Source: Gammaproteobacteria bacterium
GTDB taxonomy: Bacteria; Pseudomonadota; Gammaproteobacteria; HK1
Reading direction: 5' to 3'
Length of the DNA: 15,554 nt
NCBI GenBank assembly: GCA_022822245.1
Contig: JAJECB010000275.1
Coordinates: 1 to 15,554, forward strand
A program made the position numbers and the translations under genes. Shown here piece after piece: positions 1-12,276 of this stretch; the stretch's first letter is position 1; each line of letters begins with the position of its first letter. Under the pieces are notes generated by a model that saw nothing but the letters and a program-made list of their open reading frames with translations, did not search any database and was not told the DNA's origin.

Positions 1-95
1 GCCCCCCCCCGGGTGGGGGGGGCCCCGGCGGGGGGGGGCCCCCCCCCCCCGGGCCGGCGGCGGGGGGGCCCCCCCCCCCCCCCGGCCTTCCGACC
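1..95. other. G/C homopolymer tract at the contig edge
   Basis: This stretch is made of alternating runs of G and C, several of 8 to 16 identical bases, with almost no A or T. Nothing else in the window looks like it. It encodes no recognisable protein, only low-complexity Pro/Gly/Arg. It most likely reflects sequencing or assembly error at a contig end. A true G-quadruplex-forming tract is possible but cannot be judged from one read-out of the sequence. Confidence 0.7.
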
Positions 96-125
96 CTCGA
101 CCGCCGCACCTCCGGCCGACCTTCG

Positions 126-587
126 ATGCCGCCTCCACGAAGCGGCCGGCGCACCGCGGAGAAGATCCACCGTCTCTACGTCTGCACGACGTGCGTGCGC
201 GACCTCCGACTGGCGCCGGGAGAGCCGAGCCGCGGGCAGCGGCTGGCCGTCGAGGTGCAACGGCGCCTCGACAGCCGGGACGGCGACGGCGCCGCCGACG
301 GCGGGCTCGGCGCCGACCCGAGGCTTCACTTCATCAAGGTGCCCTGCCTCAACGGGTGCCTGAGCCCGTGCAACGTTGCGCTTCGAGCCTCCGGGAAGTT
401 CAACCTTCGCTTCAGCCGGCTGAACCCGGAGGATGCCCCCGCGGTGCTCGAATTCGCGCGCACCTACCTCGACCACGCGACGGGCGACGTGCCGGAGGAA
501 GAGTGGCCGGAGGCGCTCCGCGGCAAACGCACCGTGCGGACCCCGCCGCCCCACCTCCTCCTCGGCGGAGGGGCTTCCGCCGACTGA
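126..587 (+). CDS. DUF1636 family cysteine-rich putative metal-binding protein
   Basis: The 153-residue product has the cysteine pattern of the DUF1636 family (predicted metal-binding, thioredoxin-like ferredoxin-type fold). LYVCTTC lies near the N-terminus (C20-x2-C23), and PCLNGCLSPCNVAL lies in the middle (C74, C78, C82), followed by a GKFNLRFSRLNPED segment typical of the family. No signal peptide or membrane segment is visible, so it is probably cytoplasmic. Family members often sit near cobalamin or metal-handling genes, but no such gene is seen here and the molecular function is unknown. The start at 126 is the first ATG ahead of the conserved core; the first 15 residues are Arg/Pro-rich and the true start could differ, because the sequence just upstream is unreliable. 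The gene converges on the ferredoxin gene, with 19 bases between them. The C-terminal tail after about residue 135 is low complexity. Confidence 0.8.
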   Translation: MPPPRSGRRTAEKIHRLYVCTTCVRDLRLAPGEPSRGQRLAVEVQRRLDSRDGDGAADGGLGADPRLHFIKVPCLNGCLSPCNVALRASGKFNLRFSRLNPEDAPAVLEFARTYLDHATGDVPEEEWPEALRGKRTVRTPPPHLLLGGGASAD

Positions 588-606
588 GCCGTCCCGGGCG
601 GGCGGG

Positions 607-2216
<1,610 letters not shown>

Positions 2217-2311
2217 ACCCGCTCCGACCCCGATTTCCCTGAACCCGGACCGGCCGGGACGCAAGGGGCGGTCGAGTCCGCGCTCGCCGGCACCCATCGA
2301 CTTGCATGCGA

Positions 2312-2325
2312 ATTCGCCGGCGAAT
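2312..2325. promoter_or_regulatory. 14-bp perfect palindrome upstream of the transporter operon
   Basis: ATTCGCCGGCGAAT reads the same on both strands and lies about 185 bases before the binding-protein start, in the 293-base gap after carA. It sits just upstream of an unusually AT-rich island and could be an operator for the importer operon. No known regulator consensus is recognised. Confidence 0.3.
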
Positions 2326-2358
2326 CCGTCGGAATCCTCCACAGGTGCGCCGAACGAA

Positions 2359-2389
2359 GCATATCAAACTGATTTTATTTTGATTTCTC
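2359..2389 (+). promoter_or_regulatory. AT-rich island, probable promoter region of the ABC importer operon
   Basis: About 30 bases dominated by A and T (CATATCAAACTG, GATTTTATTTTGATT) stand out in a GC-rich background, 120 to 150 bases ahead of the binding-protein start. That is a plausible site for promoter melting, but I cannot assign a clear -35/-10 pair. The rest of the carA-to-importer gap holds no gene that I can see. Confidence 0.3.
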
Positions 2390-2509
2390 CCTTCCAGAGC
2401 TTCACCGCGACGCGCTTGCGTCCGCGCCGCTCGGTCGCCAAACTTCGGTCTACGGGCCGCGGGAGCGAGATCCGCGGCACCTCCGGCTCTCTCCATGGGG
2501 AATTCAGCG

Positions 2510-4042
2510 ATGAAGAATGCAATTCTGGTCGGCGCGGCGGTCCTCGCCGCGAGCACCTGGTCGGCCTCGGCCGTCGCCGGCCGCGCCGACGACACGATGA
2601 ACTGGGCGACCGACCGCGAGGTCGCAATCGTCGACCCCTACTACAACAACGTCCGCGAGCTGGTCGTGATGGGCCATCTCGGCTGGGACGCCCTCCTGTT
2701 CCGGAACCTCGACACGGGCGAGTTCGAGCCCCTCCTCGCCACCGGCTGGAACTGGGTGGACAACGTCACTCTCGACGTCGATCTGCGTGAAGGGGTGACC
2801 TTCCACGACGGCTCGACTTTCGGGGCGGAAGACGTGGTCTACACCATCAACCACGTCTCGGGTCCGGACAGCGGCGTGCTGACCCCGAACAACGTCATCT
2901 GGATGAAGGAGGCCGAGGCCCTCGGCCCGTACAAGGTCCGCATTCACCTGAAACGCCCCTTCCCGGCCGCCCTTGCGTACCTCTCGAACGCGGTGCTCAT
3001 GATGCCCGAAGGTCATTACGACGGCGCCCCGATGACGGCGGACGGCAAGAAGGACTACGGCGCGGTGGGGCCGGTCGGCACCGGCCCTTACCAGTTCGTG
3101 GAGTCCAAGCCGGGTGAATACGTGCTCTGGGCGAAGAACGACGCCTATTTCGACGGCAGCCCCAAGGGCCAGCCCTCCATCGCGAACATCCGCTTCCGCA
3201 CCATCAAGGAGATGAACACCCAGATCGCGGAGCTCCTGACCGGGGGGCTCGACTGGATCTGGGACGTCCCGAAGGACCAGGCCGAGCGGCTCGCCGACCA
3301 GGGGTCGGTGACCGTCGAGAACGCGAAGACGATGCGGGTCTCCTACCTCGCGTTCGACGTGGACGGCGATTCCGGCCAGACCTTCTTCACCGACAAGCGG
3401 GTCCGTGAGGCGGTGGCGCGCGCGATCGATCGCGAGTCGCTCACCCGGAACATGGTCGGCCCCGCCTCGGTGGTCATCCACTCGGCCTGCCATCCCGACC
3501 AGTTCGGCTGCACCCAGGACGTGCCGCGCTGGGACTACGACCCCGAACGCGCGAAGGCGCTTCTCGCCGAGGCGGGGTATGCGGACGGGTTCGAGTTCGA
3601 CATCTACGCCTACCGGCAGCGTGAGTACACCGAAGCGGTGATCGGGGACCTCGCCAAGGTGGGGATCAAGGCGAAGCTCACCTACATGCAGTACCGCGCG
3701 CTACGGGACCTCGTGTGGAAGGGCGAGACCCCGATCAACCACATGACGTGGGGCTCCAACTCGATCCCGGACGTCTCCGCAATCACGAGTCACTTCTTCT
3801 CCGGGGGGCGGGACGACCCGGCGAAGGACCCGGAGGTGATCGCCTGGCTCGAGGAGGGCGATACCTCCACCGATCCGGAGGTCCGCAAGGCAGCCTACAA
3901 GAAGGCGCTCGAGCGGATCTCGGGCGAGCTCTACTGGCTTCCGATGTTCACGTACGCCAAGTACTACGCGTACTCGAACGATCTCGACTTCACCCCGACG
4001 TCGGACGAGATCCCCCGCTTCTACGCCACGAAGTGGAAGTGA
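2510..4042 (+). CDS. Family 5 periplasmic substrate-binding protein of a peptide-type ABC importer
   Basis: The product is a 510-residue extracytoplasmic solute-binding protein of the SBP_bac_5 (Opp/Dpp/Nik) type. Residues 1-23 form a signal peptide (basic MKN, hydrophobic core, AVA before the likely cleavage after Ala23). There is no lipobox, so the mature protein should be soluble in the periplasm. The family signature runs from about residue 88 to 110 (DVDLREGVTFHDGS followed by GAEDVVYTI). Later family landmarks include VGTGPYQF (about 189-196) and DKRVREAVARAIDR (about 295-308). Cys327 and Cys334 could form a disulfide. ATG 2510 is preferred over the in-frame ATG at 2495 because GGGGA (2497-2501) sits eight bases before it and it gives a cleaner signal peptide. 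Substrate could be di- or oligopeptides, glutathione, nickel or another small molecule; the sequence does not decide. First gene of the importer operon. Confidence 0.93.
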   Translation: MKNAILVGAAVLAASTWSASAVAGRADDTMNWATDREVAIVDPYYNNVRELVVMGHLGWDALLFRNLDTGEFEPLLATGWNWVDNVTLDVDLREGVTFHDGSTFGAEDVVYTINHVSGPDSGVLTPNNVIWMKEAEALGPYKVRIHLKRPFPAALAYLSNAVLMMPEGHYDGAPMTADGKKDYGAVGPVGTGPYQFVESKPGEYVLWAKNDAYFDGSPKGQPSIANIRFRTIKEMNTQIAELLTGGLDWIWDVPKDQAERLADQGSVTVENAKTMRVSYLAFDVDGDSGQTFFTDKRVREAVARAIDRESLTRNMVGPASVVIHSACHPDQFGCTQDVPRWDYDPERAKALLAEAGYADGFEFDIYAYRQREYTEAVIGDLAKVGIKAKLTYMQYRALRDLVWKGETPINHMTWGSNSIPDVSAITSHFFSGGRDDPAKDPEVIAWLEEGDTSTDPEVRKAAYKKALERISGELYWLPMFTYAKYYAYSNDLDFTPTSDEIPRFYATKWK

Positions 4043-4064
4043 CCTCGCCCTCCCGCTAGCCGAC

Positions 4065-4101
4065 GGCGGCCGCCCCGGACCCCAGGGACGGGGCGGCCGC
4101 C
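4065..4101 (+). repeat. 13-bp GC hairpin between binding-protein and permease genes
   Basis: GGCGGCCGCCCCG (4065-4077) pairs perfectly with its reverse complement at 4089-4101 across an 11-base loop. It starts 22 bases after the binding-protein stop and lacks a T-run, so it is probably not a full intrinsic terminator. Hairpins at this position in binding-protein operons are known to protect the upstream message or partly attenuate transcription, giving an excess of binding protein over membrane subunits. That role is inferred here. Confidence 0.7.
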
Positions 4102-4151
4102 CCCGACCGCGGCGCTGACGACCGCGCCGTTCGGAGGCGGAACCCGGCACC

Positions 4152-5069
4152 ATGCTGGCCTACCTCATCAAGCGGCTCGGCGTCGCGATCCTCGTAGCGC
4201 TCACCGTCTCGCTCATCACTTTCTCCCTGATCTACCTGTCGGGCGACCCGGCGGTGGCCATCGCCGGGGAGAGCGCGACGGAGGAGGACATCGAGAGCAT
4301 CCGCCGCTTCTACGGCTACGATCGGCCGATCGCCGTCCAGTACCTCGACTGGCTCGGGCGGGCGGTGCAGGGCGACTTCGGCCAGTCGCACTACCTGCGC
4401 GAGCCCGTCGCGGTGGCCATCTTCGAGCGGCTGCCGACGACGATGCTGCTCGGGCTCTGCGCCCTCGTCTTCGCTCTCACCCTCTCGGTCCCGCTCGGGG
4501 TGCTGGCCGCGATCCGTCCGAACAGCCTCATCGACCGCGCGGCGCTCACCCTCGCGGTGGTCGGGCAGGCGATGCCGAGCTTCTGGTTCGCGCTGACCCT
4601 CATGCTGTGGCTCGGGATCTACTGGCGGCTCCTCCCGATCACGGGGAGCGACTCCTGGGCGAACTTCGTGATGCCGTCCATCGCGCTCGGGTACTACGTC
4701 ACCCCGGCGGTGATGCGGCTTACCCGGGCGGGGATGCTCGAGGTGCTCGCGGCGGACTACATCCGCACCGCCCGCGCCAAGGGGCTGCGGCCGATGCGGG
4801 TCCTGTTCAAGCATGCGCTCCGCAACGCCATCATCCCCGTCGTCTCCCTCGCCGCGGTGCAGTTCGGGTTCATGCTCGGCGGCTCGATCGTCATCGAGAC
4901 GATCTTCGCGATCAACGGTCTCGGCTTCCTGGCGTGGGAATCGATCCAGCGGGCCGACCTCCCGATGATGCAGGCGATCGTGCTCGTGCTGAGCGTGTTC
5001 TACATCGTCCTCACCTTCCTCGCCGACATGCTGAACGCGTGGCTGGATCCGCGGATCCGGGTGGTCTGA
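4152..5069 (+). CDS. Peptide-type ABC importer permease (DppB/OppB-like)
   Basis: A 305-residue inner-membrane permease. It has an N-terminal transmembrane helix (about residues 9-30), a periplasmic loop with the family features GDPA and the segment ending in GDFGQS (about 73-79), and then five further hydrophobic segments. The ATPase-contacting EAA loop lies at about 199-230 (AADYIRTARAKGL followed by HALRNAIIP). It ends in NAWLDPRIRV, the usual C-terminus of DppB/OppB proteins. The length is typical. ATG 4152 is preceded by GGAGG at 4133-4137, a slightly long spacing. The gene lies 109 bases after the binding-protein gene, separated by the GC hairpin, and 10 bases before the second permease. 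It should form the heterodimeric channel with that permease. Confidence 0.95.
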   Translation: MLAYLIKRLGVAILVALTVSLITFSLIYLSGDPAVAIAGESATEEDIESIRRFYGYDRPIAVQYLDWLGRAVQGDFGQSHYLREPVAVAIFERLPTTMLLGLCALVFALTLSVPLGVLAAIRPNSLIDRAALTLAVVGQAMPSFWFALTLMLWLGIYWRLLPITGSDSWANFVMPSIALGYYVTPAVMRLTRAGMLEVLAADYIRTARAKGLRPMRVLFKHALRNAIIPVVSLAAVQFGFMLGGSIVIETIFAINGLGFLAWESIQRADLPMMQAIVLVLSVFYIVLTFLADMLNAWLDPRIRVV

Positions 5070-5079
5070 GGGGAACGCG

Positions 5080-5982
5080 ATGGAGAAGACGCCGTCCCTC
5101 GTCACCGTCCCGGTGCTCGAGCCGTCGCCGATGGCGCTCCTGCGGCGGCGCATCTTCGGGCACCTGGGGCTCCTCATCGGGTCCGCGGTCCTCGTCGTGA
5201 TCGTGGTGATGGCCCTCGCCGCGCCGTGGATCGCGCCGCACGACCCCTTCGACCAGGTGCTCGACCGCAAGCTCATCCCGCCCGTCTGGTCGGACGGAGC
5301 CAAGGCGACCTGGACCCATCCCCTCGGCACCGACCACTTCGGCCGCGACTACCTCTCGCGCCTCATCTGGGGCGCGCGCATCTCCCTCGTCATCGGGTTC
5401 TCCGCGATGCTGATCTCCGGGATCCTCGGCACCGTGGTCGGGGTGCTCGCGGGGTTCTTCGGCGGGCGGGTCGACATGGTCGCGAACTTCCTCATCACGA
5501 CCCGCCTCTCCATGCCCGTGGTCCTGGTCGCGATCGCGGTGGTGAGCCTCGTCGGCTCCTCCCTCACAGTGGTGATCTGGGTGCTCGGCCTTCTCATCTG
5601 GGACCGCTTCGCGGTCGTGATGCGAAGCGCGACCATGCAGGTTCGAAACCTCGACTTCGTCGCCGCGGCCCAGGCGCTCGGCTGCTCGACGGGGCGCATC
5701 GTCTTCACCGAGATACTCCCGAACATCGCCAACCACCTCATCGTGGTGGCGACCGTCGAGATGGCGCACGCCATCCTCCTCGAGGCGGCGCTCTCCTTCC
5801 TCGGGCTCGGCGTGCAGCCGCCCGAGCCGAGCTGGGGGCTCATGATCTCCGAGGCGAAGGGCCTCATGTTCTTCGACGGGTGGCTCATCGCGATCCCCGG
5901 AACGGCACTCTTCGCCCTGGTGCTCTCCATCAACCTCCTCGGGGACGGGGTGCGCGACGTGACCGCTCCGGGCGGCACGTAG
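5080..5982 (+). CDS. Peptide-type ABC importer permease (DppC/OppC-like)
   Basis: A 300-residue second permease. It has a cytoplasmic N-terminus, a first transmembrane helix at about 29-50, and the APHDPF / HPLGTDHFGRDYLSR region (about 52-94) characteristic of DppC/OppC. Further helices follow, with the EAA loop at about 191-222 (LDFVAAAQALGCS then EILPNIANHLIV). It ends in LLGDGVRDV, as is usual for the family. The start at 5080 has a strong ribosome-binding site (GAGGGGA, 5068-5074) that overlaps the stop of the preceding gene, indicating co-translation. It stops with TAG. It pairs with the upstream permease to form the membrane channel. Confidence 0.95.
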   Translation: MEKTPSLVTVPVLEPSPMALLRRRIFGHLGLLIGSAVLVVIVVMALAAPWIAPHDPFDQVLDRKLIPPVWSDGAKATWTHPLGTDHFGRDYLSRLIWGARISLVIGFSAMLISGILGTVVGVLAGFFGGRVDMVANFLITTRLSMPVVLVAIAVVSLVGSSLTVVIWVLGLLIWDRFAVVMRSATMQVRNLDFVAAAQALGCSTGRIVFTEILPNIANHLIVVATVEMAHAILLEAALSFLGLGVQPPEPSWGLMISEAKGLMFFDGWLIAIPGTALFALVLSINLLGDGVRDVTAPGGT

Positions 5983-5997
5983 CACCGAGGCGAAGCG

Positions 5998-7050
5998 ATG
6001 GCCGCTCCCATCCTCGCGGTCGAGGAGCTGAGCGTCGAGATCCCGGTGCCGGCCGGGATGCTGCACCCGGTGCAGAAGGTCGGCTTCCGGGTCGAGCGGG
6101 GCCGCACCCTCGCCATCGTCGGCGAATCGGGTTGCGGCAAGTCGCAGACCTCGCTCGCGCTCATGAACCTCCTGCCCGCGCGCGCGAAGCGAAGCGCGGG
6201 GCGGCTCGCGCTCGACGGCCAGGATCTCCTCGGGCTCTCGGAACGGCAGATGTCCGACATCCGGGGGAACCGGATGAGCATGATCTTCCAGGAGCCGATG
6301 ACGTCGCTGAACCCCGCCTACACCGTCGGCGACCAGCTCGTCGAAGCGGAGCGGCGGCACCGGCGAACCAGCGCGGCGGCGGCCCGCGACCGGGCGGTGT
6401 GGCTGCTGGAGAAGGTCGGGATCACGGGAGCGGAGGGGCGGCTGCGGCAATACCCGCACCAGCTCTCCGGCGGCCTCCGCCAGCGGGTGATGATCGCGAT
6501 GGCCCTCATGTGCGAGCCCGACCTCATCATCGCGGACGAGCCGACCACCGCCCTCGACGTCACCATCCAGGCGCAGATCCTCCACCTTCTCGCCGACCTT
6601 CAGCGCGAGTTCCAGACGGGGCTCATCCTGATCACCCACGATCTCGGGGTGGTCGCCCGGCTCTGCGACCGGGTGGCGGTCATGTACGCGGGGCAGATCG
6701 TCGAGGAGGGCACCGCACGCCAGATCTTCCGGACCCCCGCGCACCCGTACACCCGGGGGCTCCTCGAGTGCATCCCGATCCCCGGGAAGACCCGCCGCGG
6801 CGCACACCTCGGAACCATTCCCGGCATCGTGCCGTCGCTCGTCGGCGCCATGCCCGGGTGCCACTTCGCCGACCGCTGCCCCCACGCGGGCGAGACCTGC
6901 CGGGCGGGGCCGGTCGCGTTTCGCGACGCCGGCGAGGCCGGACACCGCTACCGGTGCGTTCTCCCTCCGGGGTCCGCCCTCCCCTCGGGTCCGGAACCAG
7001 GGCCGAGGCCAGGGCAAGGGTCGGGACCGGACCTGGCGCCCCTGCGATGA
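5998..7050 (+). CDS. Peptide-type ABC importer ATPase 1 (DppD/OppD-like)
   Basis: A 350-residue cytoplasmic ATPase that powers import. Walker A is GESGCGKS (42-49), the Q-loop Gln is about 98, the ABC signature is LSGGL (156-160), Walker B is LIIADE (176-181) and the switch His is about 214. The C-terminal oligopeptide/dipeptide domain carries four cysteines (C288, C294, C301, C320). Structural work on Dpp transporters has reported an iron-sulfur cluster bound by such cysteines, so one may be present here. The last 25 or so residues are rich in Pro and Gly and look like a lineage-specific tail. The start at 5998 follows GAGG at 5987-5990. The stop overlaps the start of the next ATPase gene (ATGA), implying translational coupling. 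The ATPase domain divergence between the two subunits is typical of a heterodimer. Confidence 0.95.
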   Translation: MAAPILAVEELSVEIPVPAGMLHPVQKVGFRVERGRTLAIVGESGCGKSQTSLALMNLLPARAKRSAGRLALDGQDLLGLSERQMSDIRGNRMSMIFQEPMTSLNPAYTVGDQLVEAERRHRRTSAAAARDRAVWLLEKVGITGAEGRLRQYPHQLSGGLRQRVMIAMALMCEPDLIIADEPTTALDVTIQAQILHLLADLQREFQTGLILITHDLGVVARLCDRVAVMYAGQIVEEGTARQIFRTPAHPYTRGLLECIPIPGKTRRGAHLGTIPGIVPSLVGAMPGCHFADRCPHAGETCRAGPVAFRDAGEAGHRYRCVLPPGSALPSGPEPGPRPGQGSGPDLAPLR

Positions 7051-8033
7051 GCGGCGCGGCGCTCGTCGAGGCCCGGGAGGTGAGCTGCACCTTCATGGTC
7101 TCGGGCGGCTTCATGAAGCAGAAGCGACGGCTCCAGGCGGTGAACCGGGTGAGCCTGCGAATCGAGGCGGGTGAAGTGATGGCCCTCGTCGGCGAGTCCG
7201 GCTGCGGCAAGACGACGCTTGCGAAGATGATGATGGGTCTCATCGCGCCAAGCGAAGGGACGATCGAGATCGGCGGGCGGCCGATCGCCTCCCTCGGGCG
7301 CATGGAGATCGCGCGCAGCGTCCAGCCCATCTTCCAGGACCCTTACTCGTCGCTCAACCCGCGCCGCTCGGTGGGCTCCATCGTGACCCAGCCGCTCCGG
7401 GTGCAGGGAGACCCGGAACCGGGGACGTGGCGGCGCCGGGCCGAGGAGATGATGGAGCTCGTGGGCCTTCCGCGACGGCTCTTCCACCTCTATCCGGGCC
7501 AGCTCTCCGGCGGCCAGCGCCAGCGGGTGGCGATCGCCCGGGCGCTCGTCAACCGCCCCCGGATGGTCATCTGCGACGAGCCGACCTCGGCCCTGGACGT
7601 GTCCGTTCAGTCGCAGATCCTGAACCTCATGCAGGACCTGCGCTCCGAGCTCGGGCTCACCTACCTCCTCATCAGCCACAACCTCGCCGCCGTCGAGCAC
7701 ATGGCGTCGCGGGTCGCGGTCATGTATCTCGGACGAATCGTGGAGGAGGCGGAGACCGGAAGCCTCTTCGATTCACCACGCCACCCGTACTCCCAGGCGC
7801 TGCTCGAATCGGTGCTGACCCCCGACCCGACCCTCGGCATCCCGGACACCCACCTCGGGGCGAGCTATCCGAATCCGCTCGAAGTGCCGCCGGGGTGCTC
7901 GTTCCACCCGCGTTGCGCGAGGTCGATGCCGGGCTGCTCGGTGCGGGAGCCGCGCCGCGTTCCGGTGCCGGGCGGGGGCGCGGTGGTCTGCCACCTCCAC
8001 GACGAAGGTGCCGCCGCCGGCACCGCACCGTAG
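7047..8033 (+). CDS. Peptide-type ABC importer ATPase 2 (DppF/OppF-like)
   Basis: A 328-residue ATPase, partner of the preceding one. Walker A is GESGCGKT (49-56), the Q-loop Gln is about 97, the signature is LSGGQ (153-157), Walker B is MVICDE (173-178) and the switch His is about 211. The N-terminal segment SGGFMKQKRRLQAVNRVSL is typical of DppF/OppF. The C-terminal domain has cysteines at 284, 290, 297 and 315, matching the spacing in the partner. The frame is open far upstream of the gene, but ATG 7047 overlaps the preceding stop as ATGA and gives the normal family length, so that start is chosen. No strong independent ribosome-binding site is seen; coupling to the upstream gene is likely. 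Last gene of the importer operon; stops with TAG. Confidence 0.95.
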   Translation: MSGAALVEAREVSCTFMVSGGFMKQKRRLQAVNRVSLRIEAGEVMALVGESGCGKTTLAKMMMGLIAPSEGTIEIGGRPIASLGRMEIARSVQPIFQDPYSSLNPRRSVGSIVTQPLRVQGDPEPGTWRRRAEEMMELVGLPRRLFHLYPGQLSGGQRQRVAIARALVNRPRMVICDEPTSALDVSVQSQILNLMQDLRSELGLTYLLISHNLAAVEHMASRVAVMYLGRIVEEAETGSLFDSPRHPYSQALLESVLTPDPTLGIPDTHLGASYPNPLEVPPGCSFHPRCARSMPGCSVREPRRVPVPGGGAVVCHLHDEGAAAGTAP

Positions 8034-8049
8034 GCGCGCGGCGCGGGAG

Positions 8050-8082
8050 CCGCGAACGGCCGCGGACCGACGCTCCGGAGCG
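8050..8082 (+). terminator. Tandem small hairpins after the importer operon
   Basis: CCGCG (8050-8054) pairs with CGCGG (8061-8065), and a perfect 12-base palindrome CGCTCCGGAGCG follows at 8071-8082. They lie 16 to 50 bases after the last importer gene. There is no T-run, so the call as a transcription end is tentative. The rest of the 272-base gap up to the lipoprotein gene shows only the promoter candidate below. Confidence 0.3.
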
Positions 8083-8210
8083 GGTATCGTGGGGCAGGCC
8101 ATGTTCACGCCAATGGGCCACGAAACGCACCAGATTCGAATGACGCTCGGCGAAGCAGCCGGGTCGGATTGGCGAGGCCGAATTCGGGCCCCGATCCTTC
8201 CATTCCGGTC

Positions 8211-8216
8211 TACAAT
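8211..8216 (+). promoter_or_regulatory. Candidate -10 element of the lipoprotein gene
   Basis: TACAAT matches the sigma-70 -10 consensus at five of six positions and sits about 90 bases before the lipoprotein start. No good -35 hexamer is found at the expected distance. The same hexamer occurs ahead of the ferredoxin gene. Confidence 0.4.
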
Positions 8217-8305
8217 GTTCCCCGAACCAGAATTCGCGGGGCCATCCCTGCGCCGCCCGCGGCGATGAAGGCGGGGGCAGGGTTCGCGCCGCCGGGAGAG
8301 AGATC

Positions 8306-8815
8306 ATGAACCATCCAGCAAGACCCCTCGTCCGGAAGCTCACCACCGGACTGCTGATCGCCGCTCTCGGAACGGCCCTCTCGGGCTGTGGCGGCATGGG
8401 CCAGAACGAGACGGCCGGATCCATCATCGGGGGCGTCGCCGGGGCGGTCGTCGGCAACCAGTTCGGCAGCGGCGACGGCAAGACCGCGGCCACCGCGCTC
8501 GGGGCGGTCATCGGGGCGATGGTCGGCGGCAACGTCGGCAGGTCCCTCGACGAAACGTCCCGCCAGCGGGCCGTCGCGGCCGCCGAACACGCTCTCGACT
8601 CCGCCGATGTCGGCGAGTCCATCACCTGGGAGAACCCGGACAACTCCGGCGGGCCGGCCCAAGGCTCGGCCACGGTGACCCGCCAGGGTTCCGACAGCGA
8701 GGGGCGGACCTGCCGCGAGTTCCAGCAGACCGTCATCATCGGGGGGCGGGAGGAACAGTCCTACGGAACCGCCTGCCGCGACGACAACGGAGACTGGAAG
8801 ATCGTCACCGCCTGA
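8306..8815 (+). CDS. Glycine-zipper outer-membrane lipoprotein (17 kDa surface antigen type)
   Basis: The 169-residue product has a lipoprotein signal: basic start, hydrophobic stretch, and lipobox LSGC with the lipidated Cys at 28. Residues 38-78 form a glycine zipper of regularly spaced Gly and small residues (GSIIGGVAGAVVGNQ and ALGAVIGAMVGGNVG) separated by a short polar turn. This matches the Rickettsia 17 kDa antigen-type 2TM domain. The C-terminal half resembles the globular domain of these surface antigens (REFQQTVIIGGREEQSYGTAC). Cys136 and Cys157 may form a disulfide in the periplasm. The residue after the lipid Cys is Gly, not Asp, consistent with sorting to the outer membrane. The start at 8306 follows a purine-rich GGGAGAGAGA. 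Function is probably envelope structure or integrity but is not established for this family. It stands between the importer operon and carB. Confidence 0.88.
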   Translation: MNHPARPLVRKLTTGLLIAALGTALSGCGGMGQNETAGSIIGGVAGAVVGNQFGSGDGKTAATALGAVIGAMVGGNVGRSLDETSRQRAVAAAEHALDSADVGESITWENPDNSGGPAQGSATVTRQGSDSEGRTCREFQQTVIIGGREEQSYGTACRDDNGDWKIVTA

Positions 8816-8850
8816 TCGATTCGTTCCCTTCCCGCTGAGCAATCCCGCCC

Positions 8851-8880
8851 GGGAGGCCGGCCGCCCGTAGCCGGCCTCCC
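8851..8880 (+). terminator. 11-bp hairpin between lipoprotein gene and carB
   Basis: GGGAGGCCGGC (8851-8861) pairs perfectly with GCCGGCCTCCC (8870-8880) around an eight-base loop. It begins 35 bases after the lipoprotein stop and ends 45 bases before the carB start. No T-run follows, so it may be a factor-assisted terminator, a message-stabilising element or an attenuator for carB. Confidence 0.5.
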
Positions 8881-8925
8881 CCGGACGGGAACGTCCGCAA
8901 GCCTTCGCGAAGGACTCGGAGGCCC

Positions 8926-12198
<3,273 letters not shown>

Positions 12199-12276
12199 CG
12201 TCTCTCCTCGTTACTCGATTTCTCGACCGATCTCGGGCGCTCCCGCCCAATCGACGGCGCCAATCACGGAGAGAAT

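Noticed and set aside
4056..7017. Long minus-strand open frames (424 and 668 codons) across the importer operon.
   Set aside because: They oppose confidently identified transporter genes and have low-complexity, charged translations without any family motif; they are antisense shadows.
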